Shown: positions 20,961 to 32,762, counted from the stretch's first letter. The stretch is 64,000 bases of DNA from Mesocentrotus franciscanus (GCA_037976565.1 CP137682.1:23459973-23523972); one strand, 5' to 3'. Numbers and translations are program-made. The notes: generated by a model from the sequence alone, not told the origin.

Positions 20961-21494
20961 CTCTCTTACCCCTCTTATTAGCTCTCTATCTCTTGCGTGC
21001 ATTAACACATGAATGCTCTGTGCAGCTGGACGTGGAAATGTCACATTGTTTTGTCACATACATACCCCATGCACTGTAATTGTGTAGCTTGGAAACAGGT
21101 GTCTTTTTAACCATTTTCCTGTCTGCAGCTGAGTACGATTGAAAATTTGTTTTGCTTGCACGCATGCTTGCCAATTTGCAAACATATAATATTTTTCATA
21201 CATCAACGAGAGATAAGAAGAAAAAAAGGAGAAAATATGTACAGGAGGGAGGTGAATGATTTATCTGTGGAAAGCTCCAGAATAGCTCTGGCAAGTTGAA
21301 AAAGAGCACTGGTATAGCAAAAATTAAGTATTACTGCCAATCCTGCCATGAAATCTTGTCTGTTCTATGAAGCCAAAGAGAGCTGTAAACAAATAAATCT
21401 ACAATGGGAAACATGAACATACATGGATGGCAGAAAAAGAGAAAATAAAAGCTACAGAAAAAAAAATGAAGAGGGAGATTAAAAACTGCAGATA
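20961..21494. other. nothing recognised
   Basis: AT-rich sequence with A-rich patches near 21220 and 21460. No gene or repeat was assigned. Confidence 0.4.
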
Positions 21495-21616
21495 AATGGT
21501 CTCATTATCACAAGGTCACAGGTTCCAAACCAAGTTAATGTGCTAGTGACCTTTGAAAAGGCATTAATCCTCAATTATCTCAGCAAGTATACTACTTTTC
21601 TTATCAGTTGGGTAAC
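21495..21616 (+). mobile_element. SINE fragment related to 11568-11745
   Basis: ATGGTCTCATTATCACAAGG, a box-B-like GGTTCCAAAC, then TGTGCTAGTGACCTTTG and AAGGCATTAATCCTCAAT, followed by a weaker match to the TTATCAGTTGGGTAAC tail. It is truncated and diverged; this copy keeps the box-B part that the 11.57-kb copy has lost. Confidence 0.55.
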
Positions 21617-22714
21617 ATAAAGCACCAATCAGATCAATTATGACAAGTAAAATACCATTAAATTTAAGTATTTATTTTAAATTTTTGTGTTCAGCTTTTT
21701 CCCCCCTGTGCACCTGGTATTTAGGGTAACATTAGTTTTGGTCTTATGCTTTCATCATTGTCACTTTCAATGGGACATTAGGTATGCATGCTCTGTCAGC
21801 TTATAGGTGCAGCAGATGTATTATATGAAAGCTGTTTCATAGTTAACAAGCATGTTTTATGATGAGTCTATAGATGCAGAACCTTAGTAAATGGCCTTTC
21901 AATGGAAGATTTCAACTTCGATTATCTCCTAGTTGCGTATATCCTGAAATCTTGGGACTTGGGTTTTTCCTAGAGGGTTGTGACCCCACACAGGGTCAAC
22001 CTAAATGTAGTTTTGACTCAAGAAACTGCACTTTTTATTGCAAACGATTGACATGTATGTAGTGTCTGTGCTTTGAGACTACTGTGCGACAGGACATTAA
22101 AATGTAACTGCAAAATGTCATGTAAAGAGTGATGGCATGGCATACATAACCAAGGTTGATAGTGTAGAGCATTAACTCTCCACCCATGTCTTGTAATTTC
22201 CCTTGTGGTATGTGGAGTGGGTAGGCTTTATTATTGAGTGGGGGGTCAATTGGGAGGAATGGGTCTGGGGGATCATCAAGTAATGGACAATATTACACTG
22301 TATGTTTCACCGGTGATACATGTTCATTTATAATGATTTATGGCAATTGCTCTATTCTCCATCTTTCACTTTCACATTCACATTGTAATGTGTCTGAGTT
22401 AGATTAATTGTAAACTAGGATGGGGAGCAGGATTGGGGGAGTGAGGGTTAGCTGTGGTAGGGGATTGGTATAGATGGGCTAGGTAGCTACACATTCTATT
22501 TGCATGATTTCATTTTCTCGAGTAGGATGATATTTATTTCACAATTATTCCAATAGGTTCACATCTTACCCTGAAGAGTTCCAATCACAAAGATGTTGAA
22601 AAAGACTTTTTCCCCCTACATTCTACCCTCATTTGATATTTTCTAATATGAAATCTAATATTCCAACTTCATTAACAATATTAGAACTGTACAGTGTACG
22701 TAAATTGGAAATAA
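21617..22714. other. nothing recognised
   Basis: AT-rich, with a G-rich patch at 22205-22270 and 22425-22470. No open frame over 62 codons and no repeat partner was noticed. Confidence 0.4.
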
Positions 22715-23045
22715 AAACATTTGCTTGTCTTATCACCTATGTATATGTTTATCATCTCTCTATAAGGATAACATTATAAATATAACACATTATAAATATA
22801 ACACAATGAATCATTTATTATACCTTTCTAGATACCATAACTCTGTGGGTTCCTACCTCACCGCAAGTTATGCATTTATGAATTTATGAAACAAAAAATA
22901 AAGAACGTTTGGGTCTGTCTTACCACCTCAGTGTATCACCTCTGTGTAAGGATAACAGTGCAATCACAATGCACTGAATCATTTATTATACCTTTAAAGA
23001 TACCATAACTCGACAGATTCCCATTGCGCCGCAATTTATGCAGTT
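22715..23045 (+). repeat. two diverged tandem units of ~185 bp
   Basis: AAGGATAACATTATAAATAT and AATCATTTATTATACCTTTC with TAGATACCATAACTC in unit 1 recur as AAGGATAACAGTGCAATC and AATCATTTATTATACCTTTA with AGATACCATAACTC in unit 2. Unit 1 itself holds a short duplication (ACATTATAAATATAAC, 22770-22803). Confidence 0.75.
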
Positions 23046-24154
23046 TACCAGCTGCTCGAAACCAGACAGTGGCAAATAAATTCTAACACTGTTTGGTGCA
23101 AGATGGTCGACCGAGAGAGAGAAACCAAGAGAGGAACCAAGTGAGAGAGCGAGAAACAAAAAGAAGAAAGATGTGGAGAAAAAATGTGACGGAAAACCCT
23201 GGCTCAGTATTGTGCGATGAATGGCATTAGCTAGTTGAGTGTACTTTTCCAAAGGTCACTGTAATATCTTTGGGGCATACCTATAATGCGAGAATGAAGA
23301 AGAGAAGAAAAAAATGGTTCGCTTGAAGATGCTTTCAAGTGAAATTCGAGGGGGGGGGGTGCAAATGCAAGGATGTTGGATGTAGATGCAGTCAAGATAC
23401 GTGTTAAATGTATTGTAAAGGATGGTTTTTCCCCCAAAGAAGTGCATGAAGATTGATGAGGCAGTGTTGTGGAAAGCCTGAAGCAGAAGCGTTTGAGGAA
23501 TGTTTTGTTTAGGCAAGGCAAACAGAGTGTTTCACCTGTAAATATATCTCCGTCTTCAGCCGTCTTTTGTGTGTAACTCCTGTCTGCGAAGGCTGGTAGA
23601 ATATAGCCAAAGGTATGAGGCTTGAAGAAATTGTTTCACTCTATTTTCATTACCTGTCCAAATCGTGTTCATGTCAATACACACACACGGGCATTTTTCG
23701 TAAAATTGCATTTGGATGGGAACTTTAGAGGTAGCATCAGGCATTTTGCAAGCTGTCGTCGATCTAGATGATGTTTCAAAAATATCTTCCACCCGAAGAC
23801 ATGGATAAGAGAGTATGCTTTTGGGAATTTGTTGCACAAAGCTACCACTTTTTAATGATTTTATCAGTATTATAGCAAAAGAAACAAAACAAGAGTGTTT
23901 TACACATTTCTGTATTTCATAATACACAGAGATAAGTGAGTATATTTAGTTAGCTTAGCAAAATGGAGTGACACGAAAAACGCGTCCAGAATGCAAAAGG
24001 CATAATTATTGGAAATCATCATTTTATCACACATCTGACATCACTAATTATGATGCATGTTTTCATACGATTAAGAAACAATCATCTGCTCTTGTTGAGG
24101 CTGTTTATGCACCTAGCATACAGCTTCAACTCGAGTGTGGGTAAATGTAGATCG
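23046..24154. other. no gene recognised
   Basis: A G10 run lies at about 23350-23359. Minus-strand open frames of 86-123 codons (23231-23521, 23556-23927) overlap in different phases and show no recognisable domain. 23940-24050 is mixed-complexity sequence with CACTAATTATGATGCATG. Confidence 0.3.
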
Positions 24155-24577
24155 TATAATGAACTCATTTGCATACATGGGTCTGTCCCTCAGTATAATC
24201 GTAGTTTAATAACGTATACAATCCTTCTAGACATCTCAGATCATCAAATTCATCTTTATTGGTTGTACCACAAACTCAAAACTCTTGGGGGGATAGGGCT
24301 TTTTCGCATGCCGGTCCATTACTTTGGAACAAACTGCCACAATCTATTCGTAATCTGTCCTCCGTCAATGCATTTAAACCGCACTCAAGACATACATGTT
24401 CAATGTCGCATACTGTTAAGTTGTCGCATACTGCTAAGTATTAAGTGTAGTGTATCATATGATTCAATGTTTAATGTTTGTACTCGTGTTCATGTTTTTG
24501 TGACTATTTCTACTCTATTTTCTACTGCACCATGAGCATCACTATTGTGATGGATACCAGCGCATTATAAATTTTCA
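24155..24577 (+). pseudogene. LINE reverse-transcriptase C-terminal remnant and 3' UTR
   Basis: With one frameshift near 24212, the plus strand reads HGSVPQYNRSLIT, then VYNPSRHLRSSNSSLLVVPQ, then GDRAFSHAGPLLWNKLPQSI, ending at a stop at 24444. The SSxxSLLVVP...GDRAFS.AGP.LWN.LP signature is the end of ORF2 in CR1/L2-like non-LTR retrotransposons. The tail continues to AGCGCATTATAAATTTT, similar to the GCGCTATATAAAT 3' ends of such elements. It is 5' truncated and dead. An open frame in another phase (24050-24535) overlaps it. Confidence 0.85.
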
Positions 24578-25359
24578 TATAGAATTATCATACGGAAGTG
24601 GTATAATTTTTCAGATCTGAACAGGGCGTTGAGGACCATGTTCCATATCCTCTAGGTAATACTGGTGTTAGATCATAAGAATAATTACGAATGACGGACC
24701 ATTCCTGGTTGTAGGCTGAGCCATAATTTTCCGCAAATGATACGAATTGGCCTGAATATGGCCGTAACGAGGTAACGAGTACGACTGACATTTTGAATTA
24801 TAGTCATCGTAACGCGACGAGATAGAAGATCAATCGCAGATCGTAACCATAAGGGACATATAACATTCTTGTCGCATGAACAAAATGAAATCCTAGTTCA
24901 ACAATGAATAATGTATCATTTGTCTGATAATTTGTAGCCTCTATTATCTAGCACAAGTTACATCAGCAAAACTGAAAAAAGGCAACTACATAGCATTGAG
25001 TGTATAGCAAATAATACCAAATTGTGTCATAAGCTTACCCGAATCATTAACCGAATGATGCTTATATTTGTCGAGTAATCATACACTAATCCTATACCTA
25101 TTATGCTTAGATTACATACTAATTATGTTCAAATTATTCTGCTAATTGCAATGCAGTCCTGAATTTTTGTCCTCAGTCACACCTGAATTTCGGAAGGAAA
25201 TAAAAGGTAGCTTGTGCAAACATTTTGATGTACTGAATATTGCTTTATATAAAGGTTAATTAGATGTGTCTGACTATTTGTTGCTGAATTCACAAGCTTT
25301 AGTTAGCCATTTTGAATTGTTTTGGAGCAGAAATATTTCTTTTTTATTCTAAATACATG
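24578..25359. other. nothing recognised
   Basis: AT-rich unique-looking sequence. A 67-codon minus-strand frame at 24588-24791 has no identifiable features. Confidence 0.4.
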
Positions 25360-25538
25360 TACAGTCAAACCTGCTTTAGTGACCACCTGTCTACATAGAC
25401 CAAATTTTTGTTCCCTTGAAAAGGGTTTCTCATTGAAACATGTACTATAGGCACCTGTACTTCAATAAAGACCACCTGCCTACAAAGACCACTTTTCTTG
25501 TCTCCCTTGGGTGGTCTTTATAGACAGGTTTTACTGTA
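25360..25538. mobile_element. R5 TIR element copy 1
   Basis: TACAGTCAAACCTGCTTTAG at the left and TAGACAGGTTTTACTGTA at the right are inverted ends with TA at the edges. The interior repeats AAAGACCAC blocks. Other copies are at 30694, 38869, 46459 and 55249. Non-coding; TA edges suggest mobilisation by a mariner-like transposase, which is inference. Confidence 0.8.
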
Positions 25539-26479
25539 TTTGTTTTATCTGATGTTTAATCATCAAAATCTTACAGGTGTTGCTGAACTATCAGGTTTCT
25601 GTTAACCGGTTTGACGTGGAGCCGAAATATTTGCTTTTATATTCCAAAATACTTGAAATGGGATATTAATTTTGGTATAAATTTCAAAGCTCGTAAATTC
25701 TCACTTTAATTTCTCGCTTAAAAGTTTATTGGCAATACTTGTGACAAATAATGCTTCAGCTTGCAAAATAGTAATAATGATAAATACACTGTATGGATAG
25801 GGAATTGTGCTGAACTTTCATAAGTAATGACATCCATTTGTTGAATTAAGTGCTCAGAGATTAATTAGACATTGCCAATTTTAATGGAAAGTTAATTGGC
25901 TTTTGAAGTTTATTATGAAAATGATTAATGCTTTGGCATCTGGAATTTATGGGGCCAGCGAGAGCGGGGTTCTTTGCTATCTTTTAGGGTTTGAGGGGAA
26001 AGGGGCGTCCAAAACAAAGGGGTCCTGTTGCATATGCTTTAAAAGAGTGATTATCAAAGTTTAGGGCTCACTGTGGATTCAAGCAGGTTTTCCTCAGACC
26101 ACTTTCTAAGCTCTCCTTTTCCCAGAAGGGGTTACTTGTTTTTCAGAAGGTAAATTTTTCAGACAGTTCATAGAATGGAAACACAAATTTCCTATACCAT
26201 GGGGTTTATAATTCCAAAAATAAAAAAAGGGTTCATAGTTCTGAACATGACATAGGGTTCATAATTCTGAAAATTGAATACAGGGGGAATTAATAACCCT
26301 ATTCAATTTTGGGTATTACCAAGGCTATTTAATTTTCTAATTTATAAACCCTTTTATAATTTTCAGAATCGTGAACTTCCAGAGTAATATAGACCTTCTG
26401 AATTAGGAACCTATTGAAAAGCGCATTTTTGGAATCATGAACCTTTGGAAAAATGACAAGTAACAATTCTTGAGAGCTC
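25539..26479. other. no gene seen; homeodomain-word patch at 25855-25930
   Basis: GAGATTAATTAGACATTGCC, TTAATTGGCTTTTGAAG and TGATTAATGC cluster within 80 bases, a possible regulatory element. Positions 26150-26460 contain several variants of TTCATAATTCTGAAAATTG on both strands, a loose set of short inverted and direct repeats. Confidence 0.3.
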
Positions 26480-26965
26480 TGTGATTATTTTCATCCCAGC
26501 ATATCCAGGTACCCATGTCATACACCTTGGGGGTATTTCACAAAGATCCTAAGTTGAACTTTTCTCTAAGTTGGACTTAACAATTATGGAAAGCCGTTAG
26601 CATCTATGAAAATATTTTGTAAATGTTTTTTTAAAAGGCATACAATTTTGATTTAAATCATTCATATTTTCTATTATCAAGGAGATTTCATGTTCTTGAT
26701 GTGGAATTTATAAAAATTCTAAAATACTTGAATTTTCGCTTTTGAATATATTTTATTTTAAGGCTACAAATGGCTCTCCATAATTTTTAAGTCCAACTTA
26801 GAGTTAAGTTCGACTTAGGGTCTTTGTGAAACACCCCCCAGGTCTGAGAGGGACAAATGTGGGTAAAACACCTTGCCCAAGGATGTAATCACAAGCAAGG
26901 ATTGAACACAGGACCTCTCATGTGAGTGAGAGTCAAGAGTCTTTACCGTTACAGTTCTCCCTCAA
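26480..26965 (-). mobile_element. tRNA-derived SINE interrupted by a MITE
   Basis: On the minus strand, 26965-26840 reads ACTGTAACGGTAAAGACTCT (box A region), then GGTCCTGTGTTCAATCC (box B), then CCTTGGGCAAGGTGTTTTAC. The body resumes at 26528-26480 with GGTGTATGACATGGGTACCT. The uninterrupted SINE layout is visible at 37876-38157 (a related family). The MITE at 26529-26839 therefore landed in the body. Confidence 0.75.
26529..26839. mobile_element. MITE with GGGGGTATTTCACAAAG ends
   Basis: Left end GGGGGTATTTCACAAAGATC with AGTTGGACTTA inside; right end AAGTTCGACTTAGGGTCTTT then GTGAAACACCCCC. The inverted ends extend for about 35 bases with mismatches. The foldback at 59928-60210 has related ends. 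Inserted in a SINE. Confidence 0.8.
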
Positions 26966-27075
26966 ATTACAGTTTCCCTCAAAATGAAATTTTGCTCCTG
27001 GAGGTCTAGAGTATTTGGTATTGAGTCACACAACACCAGGTGTGATCTCATGCTCAACACTCTATATTTGCCTCC

Positions 27076-27078
<3 letters not shown>

Positions 27079-27151
<73 letters not shown>

Positions 27152-27181
27152 GGAGAGAGAGAGAGAGAGAAAGAGGGAAGG

Positions 27182-27219
<38 letters not shown>

Positions 27220-27220
27220 C
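27079..27220 (+). repeat. (GA)n microsatellite
   Basis: A pure GA run of about 65 bases followed by GGGGGAGAGA-type interruptions. The Arg/Glu and Ser/Leu open frames are artefacts of the repeat. Confidence 0.95.
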
Positions 27221-28654
27221 TTGAGGAAAATTGAAACAGGCTCGATTCATGCCGGAGAGAGAGACTTTGTCTCAGATTCTGAAACAAAATTCTGGATTTA
27301 GCTCATGATGCAATGATAATCATAAACCTTTAGGTCAGTCAGGAACCCCATGACTTTTACAAGCTGATCGCCTGTCTGATTATCAAGATATTTATGATTG
27401 AATTACAAATTTTGAAAACCATTCGCCTGATGGTTTTCATAACACTATAGTCTATTAGGGAAAGAGTATGGTAAAAGTCAATCAAAGATTTTTACTTTTT
27501 GAGGCTTGATCATTTTGAAGCGCAATTATTACACCATATCACAGACACTAATAACATGTAGGGCCGTGTATCTCAGATTTAACACTGTTAAACGATCCCT
27601 TTAATATAACTATGCCATGCGGAAGTAATAAGATGATGGATGCAATCTTCGCTCATCCTCATGAAAGACCACACCTTAAACAATCCCAATGTTTGGAGCA
27701 AAGGATCGAAAACATTGCCCTAGATACCCGATCTATGCCCAGTATAGATTATCAAGCCTCATGTCACTGAGGGAGAGAAAATATGGCTGACATATTAGAT
27801 TGAGACAAAAGCCGATCTAGCGTAACATGAATGAGCAGTGTGCGGATTTGCCGGAAGCCATCGCAGAGCCTTGGTAATGTGTCGTTGTTTTGGTAACGAC
27901 ACTAAGGTGAGAGTAAGAGAATGATCGCGGCCTGGAGCGGCCGTTTGATGTTAGCCGACGATGCAAGCGAGACCATCCCTAGGGAGACGAGGCAAGGTGG
28001 TGGAGGGGGGTTCCCATCACATTGATAATACAGATACAAGCAAGGTCTTCACCCACACCTCAGCTTAGTGCAGTTGATGAGGTTCTGTAATTAAGAGTGA
28101 AAATTTAATTAATCAAGCATCCTTTATTGTTCCTGTCACCTTTCGTTACTTTGGTTATCACGCTACTCATGTCTTGGGGACTGTGAGGTTTTCCTATCTC
28201 CCGACTTCATTTTCTCCCCATTATTGAAGTAATTATGTTACGAGATTAACCCTTTGCTTGCATGCTTGTTCTAGAGATCAGAACATTGATGTGCTTGGGT
28301 TGTGAATTGAAGCAGAAAGTATGGACATGGACAGATCTAGATGCTATCATTATAGAAGGTTGTGTTTAATTGTTGGCCTGTGGTGTATATTTTGTCAACT
28401 CAAAATGCCTCATGAAAAACAACTGCAATAGATATTGTTTGGGTTCATCACAAAATTGATTAACTTAAAATGCCTCATGAAAAAAGAGTTTAATACTATT
28501 TAAATATTAGTACATTTTATTATTGTCTTTGTGATATTTCTTTATGTTCACTACCATACTTTATAAACGTGAAATCTCGCATGAAAAGCTTCAGTGATTA
28601 ACCAATCATAAATCAACAAGTATAATTATTTATTACTGTCTTTATAATAATCAG
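27221..28654. other. no gene seen; mixed-complexity stretches 27780-28260
   Basis: GTGTCGTT and AACGACAC at 27879-27902 form an 8-bp hairpin with loop GTTTTGGT. 28080-28170 has TTTAATTAATCAAGC and CCTTTATTGTTCC (Sox-like). These are candidate non-coding elements only. The remainder is AT-rich. Confidence 0.3.
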
Positions 28655-28745
28655 TAGTAGTAGAAGTATGGAAGTAGCAGCAGCAGCATTATAGTCGTAG
28701 CATTATTAGGAGCAGAAGTAGTAGTAGGAGAAGCAGTAACACAGT
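28655..28745 (+). repeat. degenerate AGT/AGC triplet repeat
   Basis: GTAGTAGTAGAAGTATGG, GTAGCAGCAGCAGC and AGTAGTAGTAGGAGAAGCAG, an imperfect trinucleotide microsatellite. Confidence 0.8.
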
Positions 28746-29329
28746 TATGTTATTAGCAGGGATAACTGACCCTATAATGTTTATTTGCTTTTAATTGCCT
28801 ACGTGTGATGTTTGAACATTGTTTATCATTATTATTGGAAATATCAATGACAATATCTTCACTATTTTATTAATATATTTAAGAATTTGTATTACTACTA
28901 TGTAAAGTATTCTCATCATTACTCATACACATATTAGTCATATGTATATCAGTCATATGTATATATCATATGACATCCCATGTCTATTTATATACATCAT
29001 GTAGACAGGTCACCTAGTTCCTGCTCGAGATTTAATTTGATTAAGCAGTGATGTAACGGCCGTATATTCCTGCTACTATTTGCGTGGCTCTTGATTTAAT
29101 TTTGCCCTGCCTGAAGTCACTTTGCGCACCTGGGCTTATTCAATTAAGCCTTACCTCGTTGTTTTATATTGTGCGGTGGTGGTATAGGCGCGCGGGAACA
29201 GGAGCCAAGGCCTTGTGTTATGAGTTATTAATGTGTCTGGTAGCATGCGCATTCCAGACCTCAAGTCATTCTGGAGTTATATACCGCACAGGAGTCTTTG
29301 TATGGGAAAGAGTCACTTGTCCTGTCTAA
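28746..29329. other. no gene seen; possible conserved non-coding element at 29000-29260
   Basis: GAGATTTAATTTGATTAAGC, TTCAATTAAGCCTTACC and CGTATATTCC lie in a less AT-rich stretch. A weak 81-codon frame at 29084-29329 overlaps it. Neither function is established. Confidence 0.25.
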
Positions 29330-29900
29330 GGGACCAGAAGAGAATAGTATTCTACTGTTTTGGGTCAAATATTCCAAAAGATTAAAGATTTCAAAGGATT
29401 TTATCATCTTTTCATTGCAGGTAAATATTATCTATGATATGCTTCTAACGTAATAGTTTTGTTTGTTTGAAGTAGAGCTCTTGAGTGTATTTCTGATAAT
29501 GCAATGTAAATGTACAGTTCTGAGGGAACGATATTAAGAACTTGTTCAGAAATAAAGATTTCAAAGGACTATTTCATCCCGTATTGCAGGTAAATATTAT
29601 GTACAACAGGCCCAAAGTTGAGTATTTTGCTCTTTTGGGATACTACTTTATACCCAATGTACTTCCAGAATCAGGATCACAAAGTGGATAGAAGATTTCA
29701 AGAATGATATCATCCTCCCTTTTTATTGTGGGTAAATATTGTTTGTGACAGGCCAACAATGAAATAGTTCTCTCTTTGGGGATACGACTTTATGCATCAG
29801 TGTGCAGGAGCAGAATAGTATTTTCTTCTTTGGGATTGAATATGTCAAATGATTGTGTAAGAGTGAAAGGTTTTACATTATTTAATTCAATCAATTTATT
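29330..29900 (+). repeat. diverged ~150-bp tandem units
   Basis: The block AAAGATTTCAAAGGA...ATTGCAGGTAAATATTAT occurs at 29383, 29553 and, more diverged, at 29691 (AGATTTCAAGAATG...GGGTAAATATTG). A partial fourth unit starts near 29808. Each unit contains a CAGGTAA-like string resembling a splice junction. Confidence 0.75.
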
Positions 29901-30693
29901 TGGCATCATACAAAATTACAAATCATAAATACAGAATACATAATAGGCGAGGACATCTAAGAAGCAACCTGTCTTTTTAAATGAAGCCTCTACCTTATGT
30001 ATACCGTTGTATTTCCCAGAATAGTTGTTTGCCGTAGCCAAATTCTGAGATTTTGTTCAGGATAGAATATTCACATTAAAAAAAATCATGTTCCATCTGA
30101 TTATATTTTTCCTGATAGATGCTGTAGACTTCGATTTCAAATATTTTTCTAATTTTTCCGGTAAAGCAGCCTTTTGTTGTCACAAAATAAGATCCTTTTG
30201 TTCAGGATAGAAAATTGAAAGGTCGACAATGTTTAATATTCATATTTCCAGTAATATTACTGACTGGTATGAAGCTGAATTATTCTCCTTTGCTTGATAT
30301 CAGTTTTTTAAAGGTTAATAACTTCTCAGAAATAAATTTTTGGGGCAAGTACAATCATCTGCTAATGAAAAATTCATTATTTTTGTGTGGGATAGAAGTT
30401 AATAGATTTACATAATTCGTCCTCGCATTTTCTGGCATTGTCTACTGTATTACAAAATGGCAATGTCTTGGTCACGATAAAAGATTGCTATTTTTACTCT
30501 TTTATTTCCAGAAATACTATTGTTTGCCCCTACATAATTATTATCCTTACAATGGTGATTGAATCTGTGAATGCCTTTTTTTCTTCATTTTATATATCTA
30601 TTCTAATTTCTATTTTCTTGCTGAAAATTCAAGTAAAGCTTTGGCAGGAACGAGATTATGATTTTCTTTTTTTAGACAAAAGATTAATGTAGT
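29901..30693. repeat. likely continuation of the diverged array
   Basis: TTTTGTTCAGGATAGAA recurs at 30051, 30197 and 30857, and a variant GTGGGATAGAAGTTAATAG at 30388. These follow the GTAAATATT units closely enough to suggest one old satellite-like array of changing unit. Two plus-strand frames of 66 and 84 codons are hydrophobic and AT-driven, with no recognised family. Confidence 0.45.
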
Positions 30694-30800
30694 TACAGTC
30701 AAACCTGCTTTAGTGACCACCTGTCTACAAAGACCACCTGTCTAGAAAGACCACATTTTGTGTTTCCCTTGGGCGGTCGCTATAGACAGGTTTGACTGTA
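30694..30800. mobile_element. R5 TIR element copy 2 (short)
   Basis: TACAGTCAAACCTGCTTTAG at the left and TAGACAGGTTTGACTGTA at the right, perfect over the last 13 bases. At 107 bases it is among the shortest copies, with the middle repeat blocks reduced. The old array resumes on its right (30857). Confidence 0.85.
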
Positions 30801-31002
30801 TATCATTTGTCCTTCACATGTCCAAGAATACTCTTTTGTAACAGATTAAAGTCTTTTGTTCAGGATAGAAGAGTGAAAAGTTTACATCACTTCATCTCTC
30901 GCGCTTGCGGAAATAACTGTCGTCTGCGAAAGCGAAATGATCACTCATTTGTATGGAATTGCAGATGCAAAGGTGTGCGACATTCATCAAATGTGTCATT
31001 TA

Positions 31003-31215
31003 TACAGTACGTCTCACAAAAAGTTTAGTGTTTGTGAAAGTCTCCCTTTATAAATATTTCAAAATATTTTCAGGAATTTTGTTATACCTCTGGATAGCTT
31101 AGGGTCTCTTCTGTCAAATGACATAAAAAATTGATGATATTTTCTGCCTGAGATATTTTTAAATATCTATTCGGGGAGACTCTTTCCAACTGTAATTTTT
31201 TTTGAGATTCACTGT
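31003..31215. mobile_element. mariner-like MITE, 0.2 kb
   Basis: TACAGTACGTCTCACAAAAA at the left; the right end TTTTTTTTGAGATTCACTGTA gives an imperfect inverse with TA at the edges. No coding capacity. Confidence 0.65.
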
Positions 31216-31825
31216 ACAGGCCTGTATTTATACGCCAGTCACACCAGACTGACAACAGACAAAACAAGAAATTATGTTGCTCTGAGTTGCCAAGGTTTTG
31301 TAAGTTAGTAGTTGTAATGTAGTTGCCCGGCATTTTTCTGAGCCTTTTGTATTTGATGGTAATATGTTATGACTTATTTATTTTTAAAAGCCATTTACAT
31401 TCACATGAAGCCGCAAAATGCTTTTATAAATGCTTTAAAGAGTATTTGAAATTCTTTGGGGTAAATGTATTTGTCATCAGAACTCTAAGTTACTTTAAAT
31501 CATTGATTCCGTCGATGTTGTAGACTTTCTGAAAGGTTGTTGTAGAATATAAATGATATCTTTTATTCTTCAGACTTTGTTGACTGGACTTGATACGTCT
31601 TCTCTCTCATGAAGAGGAGAGGAACAGACAAAGCAAGGAAATAATTTGTTGCTGAGCTCAGAAAATTCAATTTTCAGCCGTAATTTTATCCTCTAGACGT
31701 GTGCAACTCCTGCTCACCTGTTCCTTGGCTGTAATAAAATTCCATGATGGGAAATCTTTTGAGAAGGCTTTGGTTCTCGACCATCTCATAGCATGTTCAC
31801 ACTCTAGGAAATTTATACCAAACTC
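31216..31825. other. nothing recognised
   Basis: AT-rich sequence. Open frames of 66-83 codons on both strands lack recognisable features. Confidence 0.4.
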
Positions 31826-32015
31826 ATAAAGAAACGTCATATAAAGAAACGTATAAAGAAACATCATTTATTTTAAAGAAACGTCATTTAAAGAAACGTT
31901 GTATAAAGAAACATCATAAAGAAACGTCATATAAAGAAATGTCATATGAAGAACGTCATATGAAGAAATGTCATATTTAAAGAAACGTCATATTTAAAGA
32001 AACGTCATATGAAGA
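31826..32015 (+). repeat. AAAGAAACGTCATAT minisatellite
   Basis: About a dozen variable units of 12-18 bases, for example AAAGAAACGTCATATAAAG and AAGAAATGTCATATG. The length variation comes from small insertions such as TTTATTTT between units. Confidence 0.9.
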
Positions 32016-32059
32016 ATCATCGATTAGAGAAAGGGGTGTTCAGACGTAGTAGTTAACAA

Positions 32060-32310
32060 CATTGTATAAAGAAACAAGTTTTGAAGAGGTCAGTTGACAT
32101 GGCAGTTGGCCAATTATCGGTGCACGCTCACGACAAGCTCCGCCCAGTTAACAATGCAACGTTCAAACTTGAATGGGATCCTGGTTCTTTATGAACTTTT
32201 CGTTCAAAACGACAAGTGTTTGGTTATACAACATTCAGACTGGACAAAAGGTCATTCCTTACTGTATAGCTAGATACAATTCTCATGTAGCTAAGCTACC
32301 GGTATACAAT
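32060..32310 (+). repeat. dispersed repeat, copy 2 (pair at 1-240)
   Basis: AAGAGGTCAGTTGACATGGC at 32084 matches 22-42. Matches to GGTTATACAACATTCAGACT and the ATAGCTAGATACAAT end follow in order. It starts where the preceding minisatellite ends, so the minisatellite may have grown from its edge. Confidence 0.55.
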
Positions 32311-32703
32311 AATTTCAGGTAGTCTGAATCAATCCTCCGTCCATCTCATTCCAATATCTTAACAGCATCATCTAGTAAGTGATGCGATCCTAACATCCAC
32401 TTTGTCCAGCAGATGTCTTGAGCAATTGGTTCAGAAAATGGTGCTCAGGTTCGAGTTGTGTAAGCTTGTTAAGTAGTACATATTGTTGTCATGACGATAC
32501 AGTATGATGGTGATTGCTTAGTCTGAAGGCACAGACACTTTTCAGTAAAAAAATCACAGCATGGCTTTTTTGATATTGAGACTTCTTATCGTTTGAAAGG
32601 ATTCTTACTTGTCATGATGTAGAAATATGATTAGTAATGTGTAGTCTGCAGATACAGACCATTTTCAGTTAAAGTTGCTGCATGGTTATTTCTTAGTGAG
32701 CTT
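32311..32703. other. nothing recognised
   Basis: AT-rich. TAGTCTGAAGGCACAGACAC and TAGTCTGCAGATACAGACCA (32519, 32642) hint at a small diverged duplication with a 123-base offset. Confidence 0.4.
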
Positions 32704-32762
32704 GTAGCCAGAAGTGCACTAATTCTATGTAAAATCATATGATTTAATGCCCTTCTAGATAT
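32704..32762 (-). repeat. H1 hairpin repeat
   Basis: GTAGCCAGAAGTGCACTAAT pairs with ATTTAATGCCCTTCTAGAT across a short loop. Imperfect but clearly the same family. Confidence 0.55.

Noticed and set aside
24050..24535. 161-codon plus-strand frame as a novel gene
   Set aside because: The neighbouring phase carries clear LINE reverse-transcriptase C-terminal text over the same bases, so the longer frame is mostly a shadow.
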